Below are positions 9,287 to 17,291 of a stretch of 64,000 nt of DNA, in pieces. The first letter of the stretch is position 1. Every line of letters starts with the position of its first letter. A program made the position numbers and the translations under genes. The notes beneath the pieces are model-generated. The model was not told the origin of the DNA, did no database searches, and was given only the letters and a program-made list of their open reading frames with translations. This DNA is from Variovorax sp. YR216 (lineage in GTDB: Bacteria; Pseudomonadota; Gammaproteobacteria; Burkholderiales; Burkholderiaceae_C). The stretch lies in assembly GCF_900107745.1 (NCBI RefSeq), contig NZ_FNRO01000028.1, forward strand, positions 1 to 64,000, given 5' to 3'.

Positions 9287-10647
9287 GCCTGTGCTCCTTC
9301 GCGCTCTTGCTTTACACCCTTGCGCATGGCCTTGGCCCAGTAGTCGTGCTGGCAGACGAACAGGCCTTCGTCCTCGCTGCGCTCGCCGCTGATCAGGGGC
9401 TTCATGCCCATCTTCTTGGCGTTCTCGTCGGGCCCTTCGACCCACAGCGGCGCGCCGCGGCTGAGGTCGTTCCAGGGCGCGGCCTTGCCGGCATAGCCGG
9501 TCTGGCAGGAGCGGAACTCTTCCAGGTCGTCTGCCGTGCCCATGCCGGACACGTTGAAGAAGTCCTCGTACTGGCGGATGCGCACGGCACGGTCTTCCGC
9601 GCTCTCGCCCTTGGGGGCGAAGCAGTAGATCGTGATTTCCGTCTTGTCCACGCTGATCGGGCGCGTCACGCGGATCTGCGTGGAGAACTGGTCCATCAGG
9701 TACACGTTGGGGTACAGGCACAGGTTGCGCGTCTGGCTGACGATGAACTCGGCCTTGGTCTCGCCCAGGCGCTCCTTGAGTTCGTCTCGGCGGCTGTAGA
9801 CCGGGCGCACCTCCGGGTTCATGGTCTTGGTCCACAGCAGGATGTGGCCGTTCTCGAAGCCGTAGACACCGCCCACGCTCTTGCTCCAGCCGGCCGCGTC
9901 CACGGCCTTGGTGCCGCCGTCCGCGCGGCGGCCCATGGTGGCGGCGTAGTTCCAGTGCACGGAGCTGACGTGGTAGCCGTCGCTGCCGTTTTCCATCTGC
10001 AGCTTCCAGTTGCCGTCGTAGGTGTAGGAAGAGTTGCCCCGCAGCACTTCCAGCCCGTCCGGTGCCTGGTCGACGATCTGGTCGATGATGACCTTGGTCT
10101 CGCCCAGGTAGTCGTCCAGCGACTGCACGTCGGCGTTCAAGCTGCCGAAAAGAAAGCCCTTGTAGCTTTCGAAGCGCGCCACCTTCTTCAGGTCGTGCGA
10201 GCCTTCCTTGTTGAACTGCACCGGGTACTCGGAGGTCTTTTCGTCCTTGACCTTGAGCAGCTTGCCGCCGTTGTTGAACGTCCAGCCGTGGAACGGGCAG
10301 GTGAAGCTGCCCTTGTTGCCGTGCTTCTTGCGGCACAGCATGGCGCCGCGGTGGGCGCAGGCATTGATCACCGCGTTGAGCTTGCCGTCCTTGCTGCGCG
10401 TGATGACGATGGGCTGGCGGCCGATGGTCGTGGTGAAGTAGTCGTTGATCTCTGGGATCTGGCTCTCGTGCGCCAGGTAGACCCAGTTGCTCTCGAAGAT
10501 GTGCTTCATCTCCAGTTCGAAAAGCGCGGGGTCGGTGAAGATGTCTCGGCGGCAGCGGAAGACACCGGCGTCCTTGTCGTCCTGCAAGGCGCTGTCCAGC
10601 AGCTGTTCAACGTCGCCGTACTTGTCGGTGGTTGCGGTCGTGTTCAT
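9283..10647 (-). CDS. benA: Benzoate 1,2-dioxygenase large (alpha) subunit
   Basis: A 454-residue catalytic subunit that dihydroxylates benzoate to the cis-diol. The Rieske [2Fe-2S] ligands are Cys97, His99, Cys117 and His120. The mononuclear iron site is the ENGSDGYHVSSVHWNY segment, with two His and the bridging Asp. I chose the start MNTTATTDKYGDVE at 10647 over a frame extension of 35 codons. It gives the usual family length, and the extension is rich in arginine. It is preceded by a 113-base gap with a strong hairpin after catA, and overlaps benB. Confidence 0.96.
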   Translation of the reverse strand: MNTTATTDKYGDVEQLLDSALQDDKDAGVFRCRRDIFTDPALFELEMKHIFESNWVYLAHESQIPEINDYFTTTIGRQPIVITRSKDGKLNAVINACAHRGAMLCRKKHGNKGSFTCPFHGWTFNNGGKLLKVKDEKTSEYPVQFNKEGSHDLKKVARFESYKGFLFGSLNADVQSLDDYLGETKVIIDQIVDQAPDGLEVLRGNSSYTYDGNWKLQMENGSDGYHVSSVHWNYAATMGRRADGGTKAVDAAGWSKSVGGVYGFENGHILLWTKTMNPEVRPVYSRRDELKERLGETKAEFIVSQTRNLCLYPNVYLMDQFSTQIRVTRPISVDKTEITIYCFAPKGESAEDRAVRIRQYEDFFNVSGMGTADDLEEFRSCQTGYAGKAAPWNDLSRGAPLWVEGPDENAKKMGMKPLISGERSEDEGLFVCQHDYWAKAMRKGVKQEREGAQA

Positions 10648-10727
10648 GGTGAAGTCTCTTTGGAGTGAGGTCATCCCCCACGACCTGCGTCGCGGTTCGA
10701 TACCAACGGGATGACGGGTTGGCGACA

Positions 10728-10750
10728 GCTGCGGCGGCCTGCGCCGCAGC
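10728..10750 (-). other. Stem-loop between catA and benA
   Basis: A perfect inverted repeat has arms GCTGCGGCG and CGCCGCAGC of 9 bases and a 5-base loop. It lies 10 bases past the catA stop. No T-run follows on the minus strand, so it is unlikely to be a complete intrinsic terminator. A role in mRNA processing, 3'-end protection or partial attenuation between catBA and benABCD is inference. Confidence 0.5.
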
Positions 10751-10760
10751 ACGCAGGCGG

Positions 10761-11696
10761 TCAGGCGGCCAGGCGGGGGCGGTCGACGATCTGGTTGTCG
10801 AGCCCCTGGACCAGGGCGCTGAGCCGGATGTCGAAGACGATCTCGGCGAACGGTCCGGCCATGCCGTTGGCCTGGATGCTGGCCGCGTCCGTGCGCTCGA
10901 CCAGCGGCGGCACCAGGCCCTCGCGCGTGGCGTAGGCGAAGTCGTCGAACACCAGCGGGTCGCCGTCGATGTTGATCTGCGTGGTCAGCTTGCGATGGCC
11001 TTCGGCGGTCACGAAGAAGTGGATGTGCGCCGGGCGGTTGCCGTGGCGGCCCAGCTGGTTCAGCAGGGCCTGCGTGGGGCCGTCGGGCGGGCAGCCGTAG
11101 CCCACCGGCACGATGCTCTGGAACTTGTAGCGGCCCTGTGCGTCGGTGACGATGGTGCGGCGCATGTTGAACGGCTGTTGCTCGCCCGTGGGGTCGAAGT
11201 GCGAGTAGAAGCCCTTGGTGTTGGCATGCCAGACCTCGACCGTGGCGTTCGGCACAGGCTTGCCGTTGGCGCCATAGACCGTGCCGTGCATGATCAAGGG
11301 GTGACCGGCCTTGTCGCTGCCGTCGTCCAGGCGCGCGAAGCCTTGCTCCACCGGCGCGCCCGCCACATACAGCGGCCCTTCGATGGTGCGCGGCGTGCCG
11401 ATCTCTACACCCAGCGCTGCGTCTTCCGCATCCATGCGCATGTCGAAGTACCGGTCCAGGCCCAGGCCCGGCGACAGCAGGCCGGCCTCGCCACGCGCGC
11501 CGAGCTGGTTCAGGTAGGCGATGCCGGCCCAGTACTCGTCCGAGGTGACGTTCAGATCTTCAATGGCCTTGAACAGGTCGGACAGGATGCGGTGGACGAT
11601 CTTCTTGGTGCGGGGGTTGCCGCCGTCCTGGTCCAGGCCGCTGGCCAGGCGCAAGAAGTCCTGCACTTCGGTGGTCTTGAAGATTTCGACGCTCAT
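10761..11696 (-). CDS. catA: Catechol 1,2-dioxygenase
   Basis: A 311-residue intradiol dioxygenase that cleaves catechol to cis,cis-muconate using non-haem Fe(III). The N-terminal helical dimerisation region (about 1-110) is followed by the catalytic beta-sandwich. Iron ligands are expected at Tyr in VEVWHANTKGFYSHFD, Tyr in SIVPVGYGCPPDGPT, and the two His in RPAHIHFFVTAEGH. GYGCPPDGPTQ is characteristic of catechol rather than hydroxyquinol enzymes, which distinguishes it from the paralogue at 25283-26176. It lies 49 bases downstream of catB. Confidence 0.96.
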   Translation of the reverse strand: MSVEIFKTTEVQDFLRLASGLDQDGGNPRTKKIVHRILSDLFKAIEDLNVTSDEYWAGIAYLNQLGARGEAGLLSPGLGLDRYFDMRMDAEDAALGVEIGTPRTIEGPLYVAGAPVEQGFARLDDGSDKAGHPLIMHGTVYGANGKPVPNATVEVWHANTKGFYSHFDPTGEQQPFNMRRTIVTDAQGRYKFQSIVPVGYGCPPDGPTQALLNQLGRHGNRPAHIHFFVTAEGHRKLTTQINIDGDPLVFDDFAYATREGLVPPLVERTDAASIQANGMAGPFAEIVFDIRLSALVQGLDNQIVDRPRLAA

Positions 11697-11745
11697 GGGT
11701 GTCTCCGTTTCGTTGGGTGGTTGGAAATCAGTGTGTGGGTGCGCG

Positions 11746-12933
11746 TCAGGTCAGCGACACCGCGGCCGGGCCGACGGTCGTGCGCGTGCGGTCGCGGCGG
11801 AAGTGCTGGACACGGTCTTCGTCCAGCGCGATGCCCAGGCCGGGCAGCGTCGGCACGGTCAGGTGGAAGTCTTTGTATTCCAGCGGCTGGGCCAGGATCT
11901 CTTCGGTCAACAGCAGCGGGCCGAACAGCTCGGTGCCCCAGCGCAGCTCGCGGAAGGTGGCGAACACATGGGCCGAGGCGATCGTGCCGACCGCGCCCTC
12001 CAGCATGGTGCCGCCGTACAGCTCGATGCGGGCCGCGTCGGCAATGGCCGCCACGCGCTGGGCAGCCTGCAGGCCGCCGGACTGTTCGGTCTTGATGGCG
12101 AATACATTGGCGCCCGCCACGCAGGCCAGCGCGAAGGCGCTCTCTGGTCCGACAAGGGATTCGTCGGCCATGACCGCGATGGGGTACTTGCCGGTGAGGC
12201 GCGCCAGTGCGTCGACGCCGGCGACGGGCTGCTCGACCAGTTCACAGCCAGCGTCCACCAGGCCCGCCAAGCCATGCTGGGCTTCCAGCTCGCTCCAGGC
12301 CATGTTCACGTCGACGCGCACCGAAGCCGCATCGCCCAGTGCCTTCTTGATGGCGGCGACATGCGCCACGTCCTCACGCACGGAACGGCGGCCGATCTTG
12401 AGCTTGAAGATCTGGTGCCGGCGCAATTCGAGCATGCGCTGCGCTTCTTCGATGTCGCGGCCGGTATCCCCCGATGCCAGGGTCCAAGCCACGGGCAGCC
12501 GGTCGCGCAGCCGGCCACCGAGCAGTTCGGAAACCGGCAGGCCTGTGCGGTGGCCCAGTGCGTCGAACAGCGCGGTCTCGACGGCGCACTTCGCGAAGCG
12601 GTTGTCGCGGAACGCGACGTTCAGGCGGTCCATCAAGGCCTGCACGCGATTCGCGTCGGCGCCGACGAGTTGGGGCGCGAAGTAGGTGTCGATGGCCAGC
12701 TTCATACCTTCGGGCGACTCGGCGCCGTAGGCCAAGCCGCCGATGGTCGTGCCCTCGCCGATGCCCACCGTGCCGTCTGAACAGCGGATGCGCACCAGCA
12801 TCAGCGTTTGGCCGTTCATGACGGCCATCGAAAGCTTGTGCGGACGGATCGTCGGCAGATCGACCAGCATCGTCTCGACACGTTCGATGATGGCGGAGCC
12901 GGTGGTGGTTTGTTGACAGGCAGTATGTTGCAT
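11746..12933 (-). CDS. catB: Muconate cycloisomerase
   Basis: A 395-residue enolase-superfamily enzyme that lactonises cis,cis-muconate to muconolactone. It has the diagnostic N-terminal VETMLVDLPTIRPHKLSM, the FKLKIGRR catalytic Lys pair, the acidic metal ligands spread over RVDVNMAW, VEQPV and MADESL, and a C-terminal barrel. It is the first gene of the minus-strand operon, divergent from the LysR gene. The start at 12933 gives about 15 residues more than typical CatB and has a weak ribosome site. A downstream start is possible. Confidence 0.94.
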   Translation of the reverse strand: MQHTACQQTTTGSAIIERVETMLVDLPTIRPHKLSMAVMNGQTLMLVRIRCSDGTVGIGEGTTIGGLAYGAESPEGMKLAIDTYFAPQLVGADANRVQALMDRLNVAFRDNRFAKCAVETALFDALGHRTGLPVSELLGGRLRDRLPVAWTLASGDTGRDIEEAQRMLELRRHQIFKLKIGRRSVREDVAHVAAIKKALGDAASVRVDVNMAWSELEAQHGLAGLVDAGCELVEQPVAGVDALARLTGKYPIAVMADESLVGPESAFALACVAGANVFAIKTEQSGGLQAAQRVAAIADAARIELYGGTMLEGAVGTIASAHVFATFRELRWGTELFGPLLLTEEILAQPLEYKDFHLTVPTLPGLGIALDEDRVQHFRRDRTRTTVGPAAVSLT

Positions 12934-12990
12934 GGGCTCTATTGGACGTTTGCATCCGTTTGCCAGCCAACACCGAATTCATCTAGTACG

Positions 12991-13005
12991 ATACCTATTA
13001 GGTAT
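12991..13005. promoter_or_regulatory. CatR/BenM-type LysR operator (ATAC-N7-GTAT)
   Basis: ATACCTATTAGGTAT is a dyad-symmetric 15-mer that matches the ATAC-N7-GTAT consensus of the CatM/BenM/CatR regulators exactly. It lies in the 143-base intergenic region between catB and the LysR gene, centred 65 bases upstream of the catB start codon and 79 bases upstream of the regulator start. This placement suits both activation of the cat-ben-pca operon and autoregulation. No convincing -10/-35 pair or second, weaker subsite was found by eye. Confidence 0.85.
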
Positions 13006-13076
13006 GATGTGACCGTTTTTCATTGAGAAACAACGACTTAGACAGCAACCAATCCCATGGGATATGGTTTTCCCCT

Positions 13077-14057
13077 ATGGATTTGCGTCAACTCCGATAT
13101 TTCGTGGCGGTGGCCACCACCAAGAACTTCACGCGCGCTGCGGAGCAGATGCACATTGCGCAGCCGCCACTGAGCCGCCAGATCCAGTTGCTGGAGGAGG
13201 AACTGGAAGTCCAGCTCATCCAGCGCAACAGCCGCCCGGTGCGCCTGACCGAGGCTGGGAGGTTGTTCTACGAGCAGTCGCTGCAAGTGTTGCACCGTGT
13301 CGATCAGATGAAGAACACGGCTCGACAGGCGGGCCGGAATCACAGGCAATCCATTTCCATCGCCTACGTCCCGTCCACGCTCTATGGCGGTCTGCCCATG
13401 GTGGTGCGGATGTTTCGCCAGCGCTATCCGGAGACCGATGTCCACTTGGTCGACCTGGGGTCGATCCAGCAGATCGGTGAGCTCAAGTCCGGTCGGATCG
13501 ACTTGGGGTTCGGCCGCATCCGAAGCAACGACACCTCGGTGGCTCGCACCGTGTTGCGCGAGGAAAAGTTGGTCCTGGCCATCCCTCCCGCATGGCCATT
13601 GGCGGCCGAGACGGGACCAGTAAACCTGAAGGACCTCGAACACCAGAAACTGATCGTGTTCCCGAAGGAGCCGCGCCCCAGCTTTGCAGACGACGTGCTG
13701 GGCATGCTGCATGAGCAAGGGGTCAAGTTGGCCGAAGTCCACGAGGTACGCGAGCTGCATGCCGCGCTGGGACTGGTCGCCGCGGAGGTGGGCCTGTGCA
13801 TCGTGCCGGCCGCCGCGCGGCTGCGCACAGACCTCGTCTACCGGCTGATCGCCGACGAAAAGGCCACGTCGCCGATCATCCTGAGCCACCGGCTCAACGA
13901 CGACTCGTGGTACATCGTGGCGATCAAGCAGCTCATCGTCGAGATGTATGCCCAGAACCCGCCCTGGCTGGACTTCCAGACCAATGCGTTTCCGTCGGGT
14001 CTGACAGCCGATGGCGCGGGAGCGCCATTCCCTGCAGATGTTGAAGATCTGAAATAA
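13077..14057 (+). CDS. LysR-type regulator of benzoate/catechol degradation (CatR/BenM/CatM type)
   Basis: A 326-residue LysR regulator with an N-terminal winged HTH (DLRQLRYFVAVATTKNFTRAAEQMHIAQPPLSRQ-type, residues 2-60) and a periplasmic-binding-like effector domain. MDLRQLRYFVAVA and the I-Q-R-N-S-R-P-V-R-L-T-E-A-G segment are typical of the CatR/BenM/CatM/ClcR group. Members respond to cis,cis-muconate and sometimes benzoate. I chose the start at 13077; an upstream in-frame ATG would add 18 residues without homology. Divergent transcription from catB and the operator at 12991-13005 support control of the operon. The effector (muconate, benzoate or both) cannot be decided here. Confidence 0.93.
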   Translation: MDLRQLRYFVAVATTKNFTRAAEQMHIAQPPLSRQIQLLEEELEVQLIQRNSRPVRLTEAGRLFYEQSLQVLHRVDQMKNTARQAGRNHRQSISIAYVPSTLYGGLPMVVRMFRQRYPETDVHLVDLGSIQQIGELKSGRIDLGFGRIRSNDTSVARTVLREEKLVLAIPPAWPLAAETGPVNLKDLEHQKLIVFPKEPRPSFADDVLGMLHEQGVKLAEVHEVRELHAALGLVAAEVGLCIVPAAARLRTDLVYRLIADEKATSPIILSHRLNDDSWYIVAIKQLIVEMYAQNPPWLDFQTNAFPSGLTADGAGAPFPADVEDLK

Positions 14058-14143
14058 GTCACTGCAGGTTCAGACTTCTTGGTTTTTCCACGGTGCCCGA
14101 CGGTGAATCTGTCGCGCTGGGTGTTGGCTCGAGCAAGTTGCAG

Positions 14144-14290
14144 ATGAAGTATCGGGCGCGAACCTACTACACGGACAGCCAGAAGGCGCTCATGTGGGAG
14201 CGCTGGAAGAAAGGGTCAGACCATTGGCCAGATTGCCGGACTGTTCGATCGACATCATGGAGCAGGTGCAACGCTTTTTCGCGACCTTCC
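14144..14290 (+). pseudogene. Frameshifted N-terminal fragment of an IS30-family transposase
   Basis: The frame from 14144 reads MKYRARTYYTDSQKALMWERW, closely like the helix-turn-helix start of IS30-family transposases. After one extra base near 14216 the next frame continues QTIGQIAGLFDRHHG, again matching the family (the usual text is a variant of -IA-LFDR-HSS). After a second shift near 14262 it continues VQRFFAT, resembling VQRILAE. The remaining 300 or so codons are absent, and no terminal inverted repeats were found. This is a decayed insertion-sequence fossil marking an old rearrangement between the benzoate cluster and the amidohydrolase operon. Confidence 0.7.
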
Positions 14291-14505
14291 CACCGCTGCA
14301 CACGCCGCAGGCCGAGGCGCTCGGCTTCTGCAACGATGGCACCGTCGACGTGCAGGTCCGCCGCGCGACTGCGGGCTGATGCACCGCGAGGCCTCCCACG
14401 GCGCCGCAGCGCAGGCGAGCCGTTTGTGTCCTGCGACGTGCGGGGTGTCGAGTGGCTCCCACTGCAATCGCTGAATGCCCGGTATGCAGCACCTAGAGTG
14501 GGTGA

Positions 14506-14631
14506 AGCTCGGGCAACCTCGCTGTGCGCGATGCGGCCATCGTTGCGCTGGGCATCAATGTGTTGATGCCCGTAGTGGCAATCGTCTCGATCATGCTGAC
14601 GGTGCCCAAGGGAACGAAGGTGCGGACCTGA
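14506..14631 (+). pseudogene. Possible C-terminal remnant of a membrane protein
   Basis: An open frame of 41 codons with no start codon of its own reads a charged segment (LAVRDAA), a strongly hydrophobic helix (IVALGINVLMPVVAIVSIML) and a short basic tail ending at a TGA. This has the look of the last transmembrane helix of a permease whose body has been lost. The family was not recognised. It lies in the scar region between the IS30 fossil and the amidohydrolase gene, so deletion associated with the insertion sequence is plausible. Confidence 0.3.
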
Positions 14632-14656
14632 ATCTCCAAGCTCTGTGCGAGCGCGG

Positions 14657-14686
14657 ACGTCCACGTCCACGTCCACGTCCACGTCC
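14657..14686. repeat. Five tandem ACGTCC hexamers
   Basis: Five uninterrupted copies of the hexamer ACGTCC lie 46-75 bases upstream of the amidohydrolase start codon. The array falls in the non-coding leader. It would encode a Ser-Thr repeat if the upstream in-frame ATG at 14645 were used, but that ATG has no ribosome site. Such short arrays can vary in copy number by slippage and so alter promoter or leader spacing. That effect is inference. Confidence 0.75.
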
Positions 14687-14731
14687 GCTTTCCGGCTTCC
14701 TGCCTGTTCGTCTGTCACCTCTGGAGTTGTC

Positions 14732-15994
14732 ATGAACCCCCTCGTTCAAGCCCTTGGTGCAGCCAAACCCGCCCTGATGGCCGAACTGGAGGAGCTTTAC
14801 AAAGACCTTCATCGGAACCCCGAGTTGTCCATGCAGGAGGTCCGCACCGCGAAGATCGTCGCCGACGCGATGGAGGTTCTTGGCTACCAGGTGACGCGCA
14901 ACGTGGGCGTGACCGGCGTGGTTTGCTTGATGAAGAATGGCGCCGGTCCGACCGTGATGCTGCGTGCCGACATGGATGCACTGCCGATGGCCGAGAACAC
15001 CGGGCTGCCGTACGCGAGCACCGTGACGGCACGCGACCCGGACGGCATCGAGGTCGGGGTCGCGCACTCGTGCGGCCACGACATGCACGTGACGTGGATG
15101 GTCGGCGCCGCCCGCGTCCTGGCAACGAATCGCGCCGCATGGAGCGGCACGTTGATGATCGCGTTCCAGCCGGGCGAGGAAACGGCCGAGGGCGCGACCT
15201 CCATGGTGCGAGATTGGGGCGATGGCCTCTTCCCGAAGCCCGACATCATCCTCGGCCAGCACGTGATGGTCGGCGCGGCCGGCACCGTGAGCTATCGCCC
15301 TGGCGTCACGCTGTCGGCGGGAGACAGCCTCAAGATCAGGTTGTTCGGGCGCGGCTCGCACGGTTCGCAGCCGCAGACATCCATCGATCCGGTGATCATG
15401 GCCGCCGCGACCACGCTGCGCCTGCAGACCATCGTCTCACGCGAGATCGCGCCGACCGAGCCGGCTGTGCTCACCATCGGTTCGCTTCAAGCCGGCACCA
15501 AGGAAAACATCATCCCCGACGACGCCACCATCAAGCTGAACATGCGCACTTTCAGCGAGGACACGCGCGAGTACATGCTCAAGTCGATCCGCCGCATCTG
15601 CTGCGCCGAATGCGAGGCCTCCGGCGCCGAACGTCCACCCGAATTCACCACCATAAACAGCTACCCACTGACCGAAAACGACCTGGTCGCCACGCAAAAG
15701 GTGGCCCATGCCTTCGGCAACCAGTTCGGGGAGAACGCCTCGCTGGCGCCCAGTCCGGCTTCGGCCAGCGAGGACTTCAGCATCTTTGGCCGCACCTGGG
15801 GCGTGCCTTACGTGTTCTGGTTTGTCGGCGGCACCAATCCGGAGGCGTACGCGAAGGCCAAGCAGGAAAGGACCGTCAACAAGATCCCGAGCAACCACTC
15901 GCCGAAGTTCGCGCCTCAGATTCACCCGACGCTCGAGACCGGCCTGCAGGCCATGCTGACTGCCGCCGGCGCGTGGCTGTGTCCCGCAGCATGA
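14732..15994 (+). CDS. M20D-family amidohydrolase (hippurate hydrolase-like)
   Basis: A 420-residue metal-dependent amidohydrolase of peptidase family M20, subfamily D, which hydrolyses N-acyl amino acids. Visible motifs are RADMDALPMAENTGLPYAS (about 79-96), HSCGHDMH (112-119) with the Cys and His metal ligands, QPGEETAEGA with Glu149/150, GQHVM with His177, and a C-terminal NHSPKFAPQI. ATG at 14732 follows GGAG. Hippurate hydrolase, which yields benzoate and glycine, belongs to this subfamily. The adjacent benzoate cluster and the coupled PF03458 gene make that substrate attractive but unproven. Other N-acyl amino acids remain possible. Confidence 0.85.
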   Translation: MNPLVQALGAAKPALMAELEELYKDLHRNPELSMQEVRTAKIVADAMEVLGYQVTRNVGVTGVVCLMKNGAGPTVMLRADMDALPMAENTGLPYASTVTARDPDGIEVGVAHSCGHDMHVTWMVGAARVLATNRAAWSGTLMIAFQPGEETAEGATSMVRDWGDGLFPKPDIILGQHVMVGAAGTVSYRPGVTLSAGDSLKIRLFGRGSHGSQPQTSIDPVIMAAATTLRLQTIVSREIAPTEPAVLTIGSLQAGTKENIIPDDATIKLNMRTFSEDTREYMLKSIRRICCAECEASGAERPPEFTTINSYPLTENDLVATQKVAHAFGNQFGENASLAPSPASASEDFSIFGRTWGVPYVFWFVGGTNPEAYAKAKQERTVNKIPSNHSPKFAPQIHPTLETGLQAMLTAAGAWLCPAA

Positions 15995-16647
15995 ATGTCC
16001 ACGAACTGGCCCTTGCCGGCCTGAATGACCATCGCCTCTTCACGGTTCTCGATCTGGCCGGTACGTTCGCCTTTGCAATCAGCGGTGCGGTCGCGGCCAG
16101 GGATCGGAGCCTCGACTGGTTCGGTGTCATGGTCATCGCTTTCGCTGTCGCCTGCGGCGGGGGCGTGGTGCGCGACCTGTGCATCGGCGCTGTGCCGCCA
16201 ACCGGGCTGACCGATTGGCGCTACCTCGCCGTTTCAATGGCTGCGGCATGGATGACGATCGCTGCGGGCCCGCTGGTTGCGCGACTTGCGCACCCGGTAA
16301 CCCTGTTCGATTCACTGGGGTTGGGGCTGTTTGCGGTCACCGGCGCACAGAAGGCCATGATCTTCGGTCACAACGCCGAGGTGGCGGTGCTGCTGGGGGT
16401 CGTCACCGCCGTGGGCGGCGGTGTCGCGCGCGATGTCCTCCTCAATCGGGTGCCGGTGATCCTCCGGCGCGAGATCTACGCATCGGCCGCGCTGGTCGGC
16501 GCGATCATCGAAGTGGCTGGCGAGCGCCTCGGATGGGTGTCGAGCGGACGGACTTGGGTGGCGCTGATGTCTTGCTTCCTGCTGCGCTACCTATCGCTGC
16601 GCTACAAGTGGAACCTGCCTCGGCCTTCAGGAAGGGGTGACCACTGA
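15991..16647 (+). CDS. TRIC/UPF0126 (PF03458) inner-membrane protein
   Basis: A 218-residue membrane protein with about seven hydrophobic segments and the internal duplication of the family. GGGVVRD at 56-62 and GGGVARD at 142-148 are the paired glycine-rich signatures of the two repeats. Bacterial members form trimeric cation channels (TRIC), while Pfam names the domain Gly_transporter. The ATG at 15991 lies inside the stop of the amidohydrolase gene (ATGA), so both are made together. If the amidohydrolase releases glycine, a role in glycine or ion balance would fit. That is inference. Confidence 0.85.
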   Translation: MNVHELALAGLNDHRLFTVLDLAGTFAFAISGAVAARDRSLDWFGVMVIAFAVACGGGVVRDLCIGAVPPTGLTDWRYLAVSMAAAWMTIAAGPLVARLAHPVTLFDSLGLGLFAVTGAQKAMIFGHNAEVAVLLGVVTAVGGGVARDVLLNRVPVILRREIYASAALVGAIIEVAGERLGWVSSGRTWVALMSCFLLRYLSLRYKWNLPRPSGRGDH

Positions 16648-17291
16648 GGTGCGATGCGTGTCCGCGAATCTGTAGGCCACGCTCTGCACGCCGTGAATGA
16701 GCGCAGCTGAGGACGGATCGCGACGGGAAACACAGCAAGACTTCGGCGATTGACGCGCGAATCCTTGAGCGCGTCGCCTTTCAGCGTTGCATCACGCTGT
16801 GAGATCGGCGGGCGCTCCGAGCGGGTTCAATGATTGAACTGTCAAAATTCCGTTGTGCAGCGGGAAGCGTCCTTCAGGAGGGCAGGGTGGAAATTCGGGT
16901 TCGTGCCCACAGCAGCCGTCGCGGCGGTGCTTCGAAGCCGCCGCCACAGTGACGAAGGCGGCAGCCAATCGCCGCCGCCGAGGGCCGCTATCGCGGTCTG
17001 CAGGGACTTAGTCTCGAGCCCATGGGCCGCCATCACGGACAGGAACGCTTCTTCCACTGGGTCACCCTCAAGTACACGACCGTTCGATCGAGACACGCTG
17101 TACTTCCGCCAGCGCTGCGGAGCACTACTCCTTTACCGGCGGCTCGGGGCAGCTATAGCGCCTTTTGATACGCCATTCATTGTTTGGTGACAGGAGCGGC
17201 CCAAAATTCGATTCGCGGATGGGGTTCCGCTGTGCGGATAGGGCGTGGCTGTCTGATATGACGAACGCGTGTTGCTGGTGCGCTTGTCGAT
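16648..17291. other. Intergenic region, no gene recognised
   Basis: This 644-base stretch between the TRIC gene and the convergent LysR gene holds short open frames on both strands (for example 16834-17190 plus and 16842-17096 minus). None shows a recognisable motif, a sound ribosome site or gene-like composition. It may be decayed sequence. I saw no terminator-like hairpin with a T-run. Confidence 0.4.

Noticed and set aside
14167..14733. Minus-strand open frame of 188 codons with a repeated Val-Asp start region
   Set aside because: It overlaps the IS30 fossil and the ACGTCC array. The VDVDVD text is only the translated hexamer repeat, and no family motif or ribosome site supports it.
16834..17190. 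Open frames on both strands in the gap before the second LysR gene
   Set aside because: Arg/Ser/Pro-rich composition, no motif and no ribosome site; it may be decayed DNA, but no gene can be supported.
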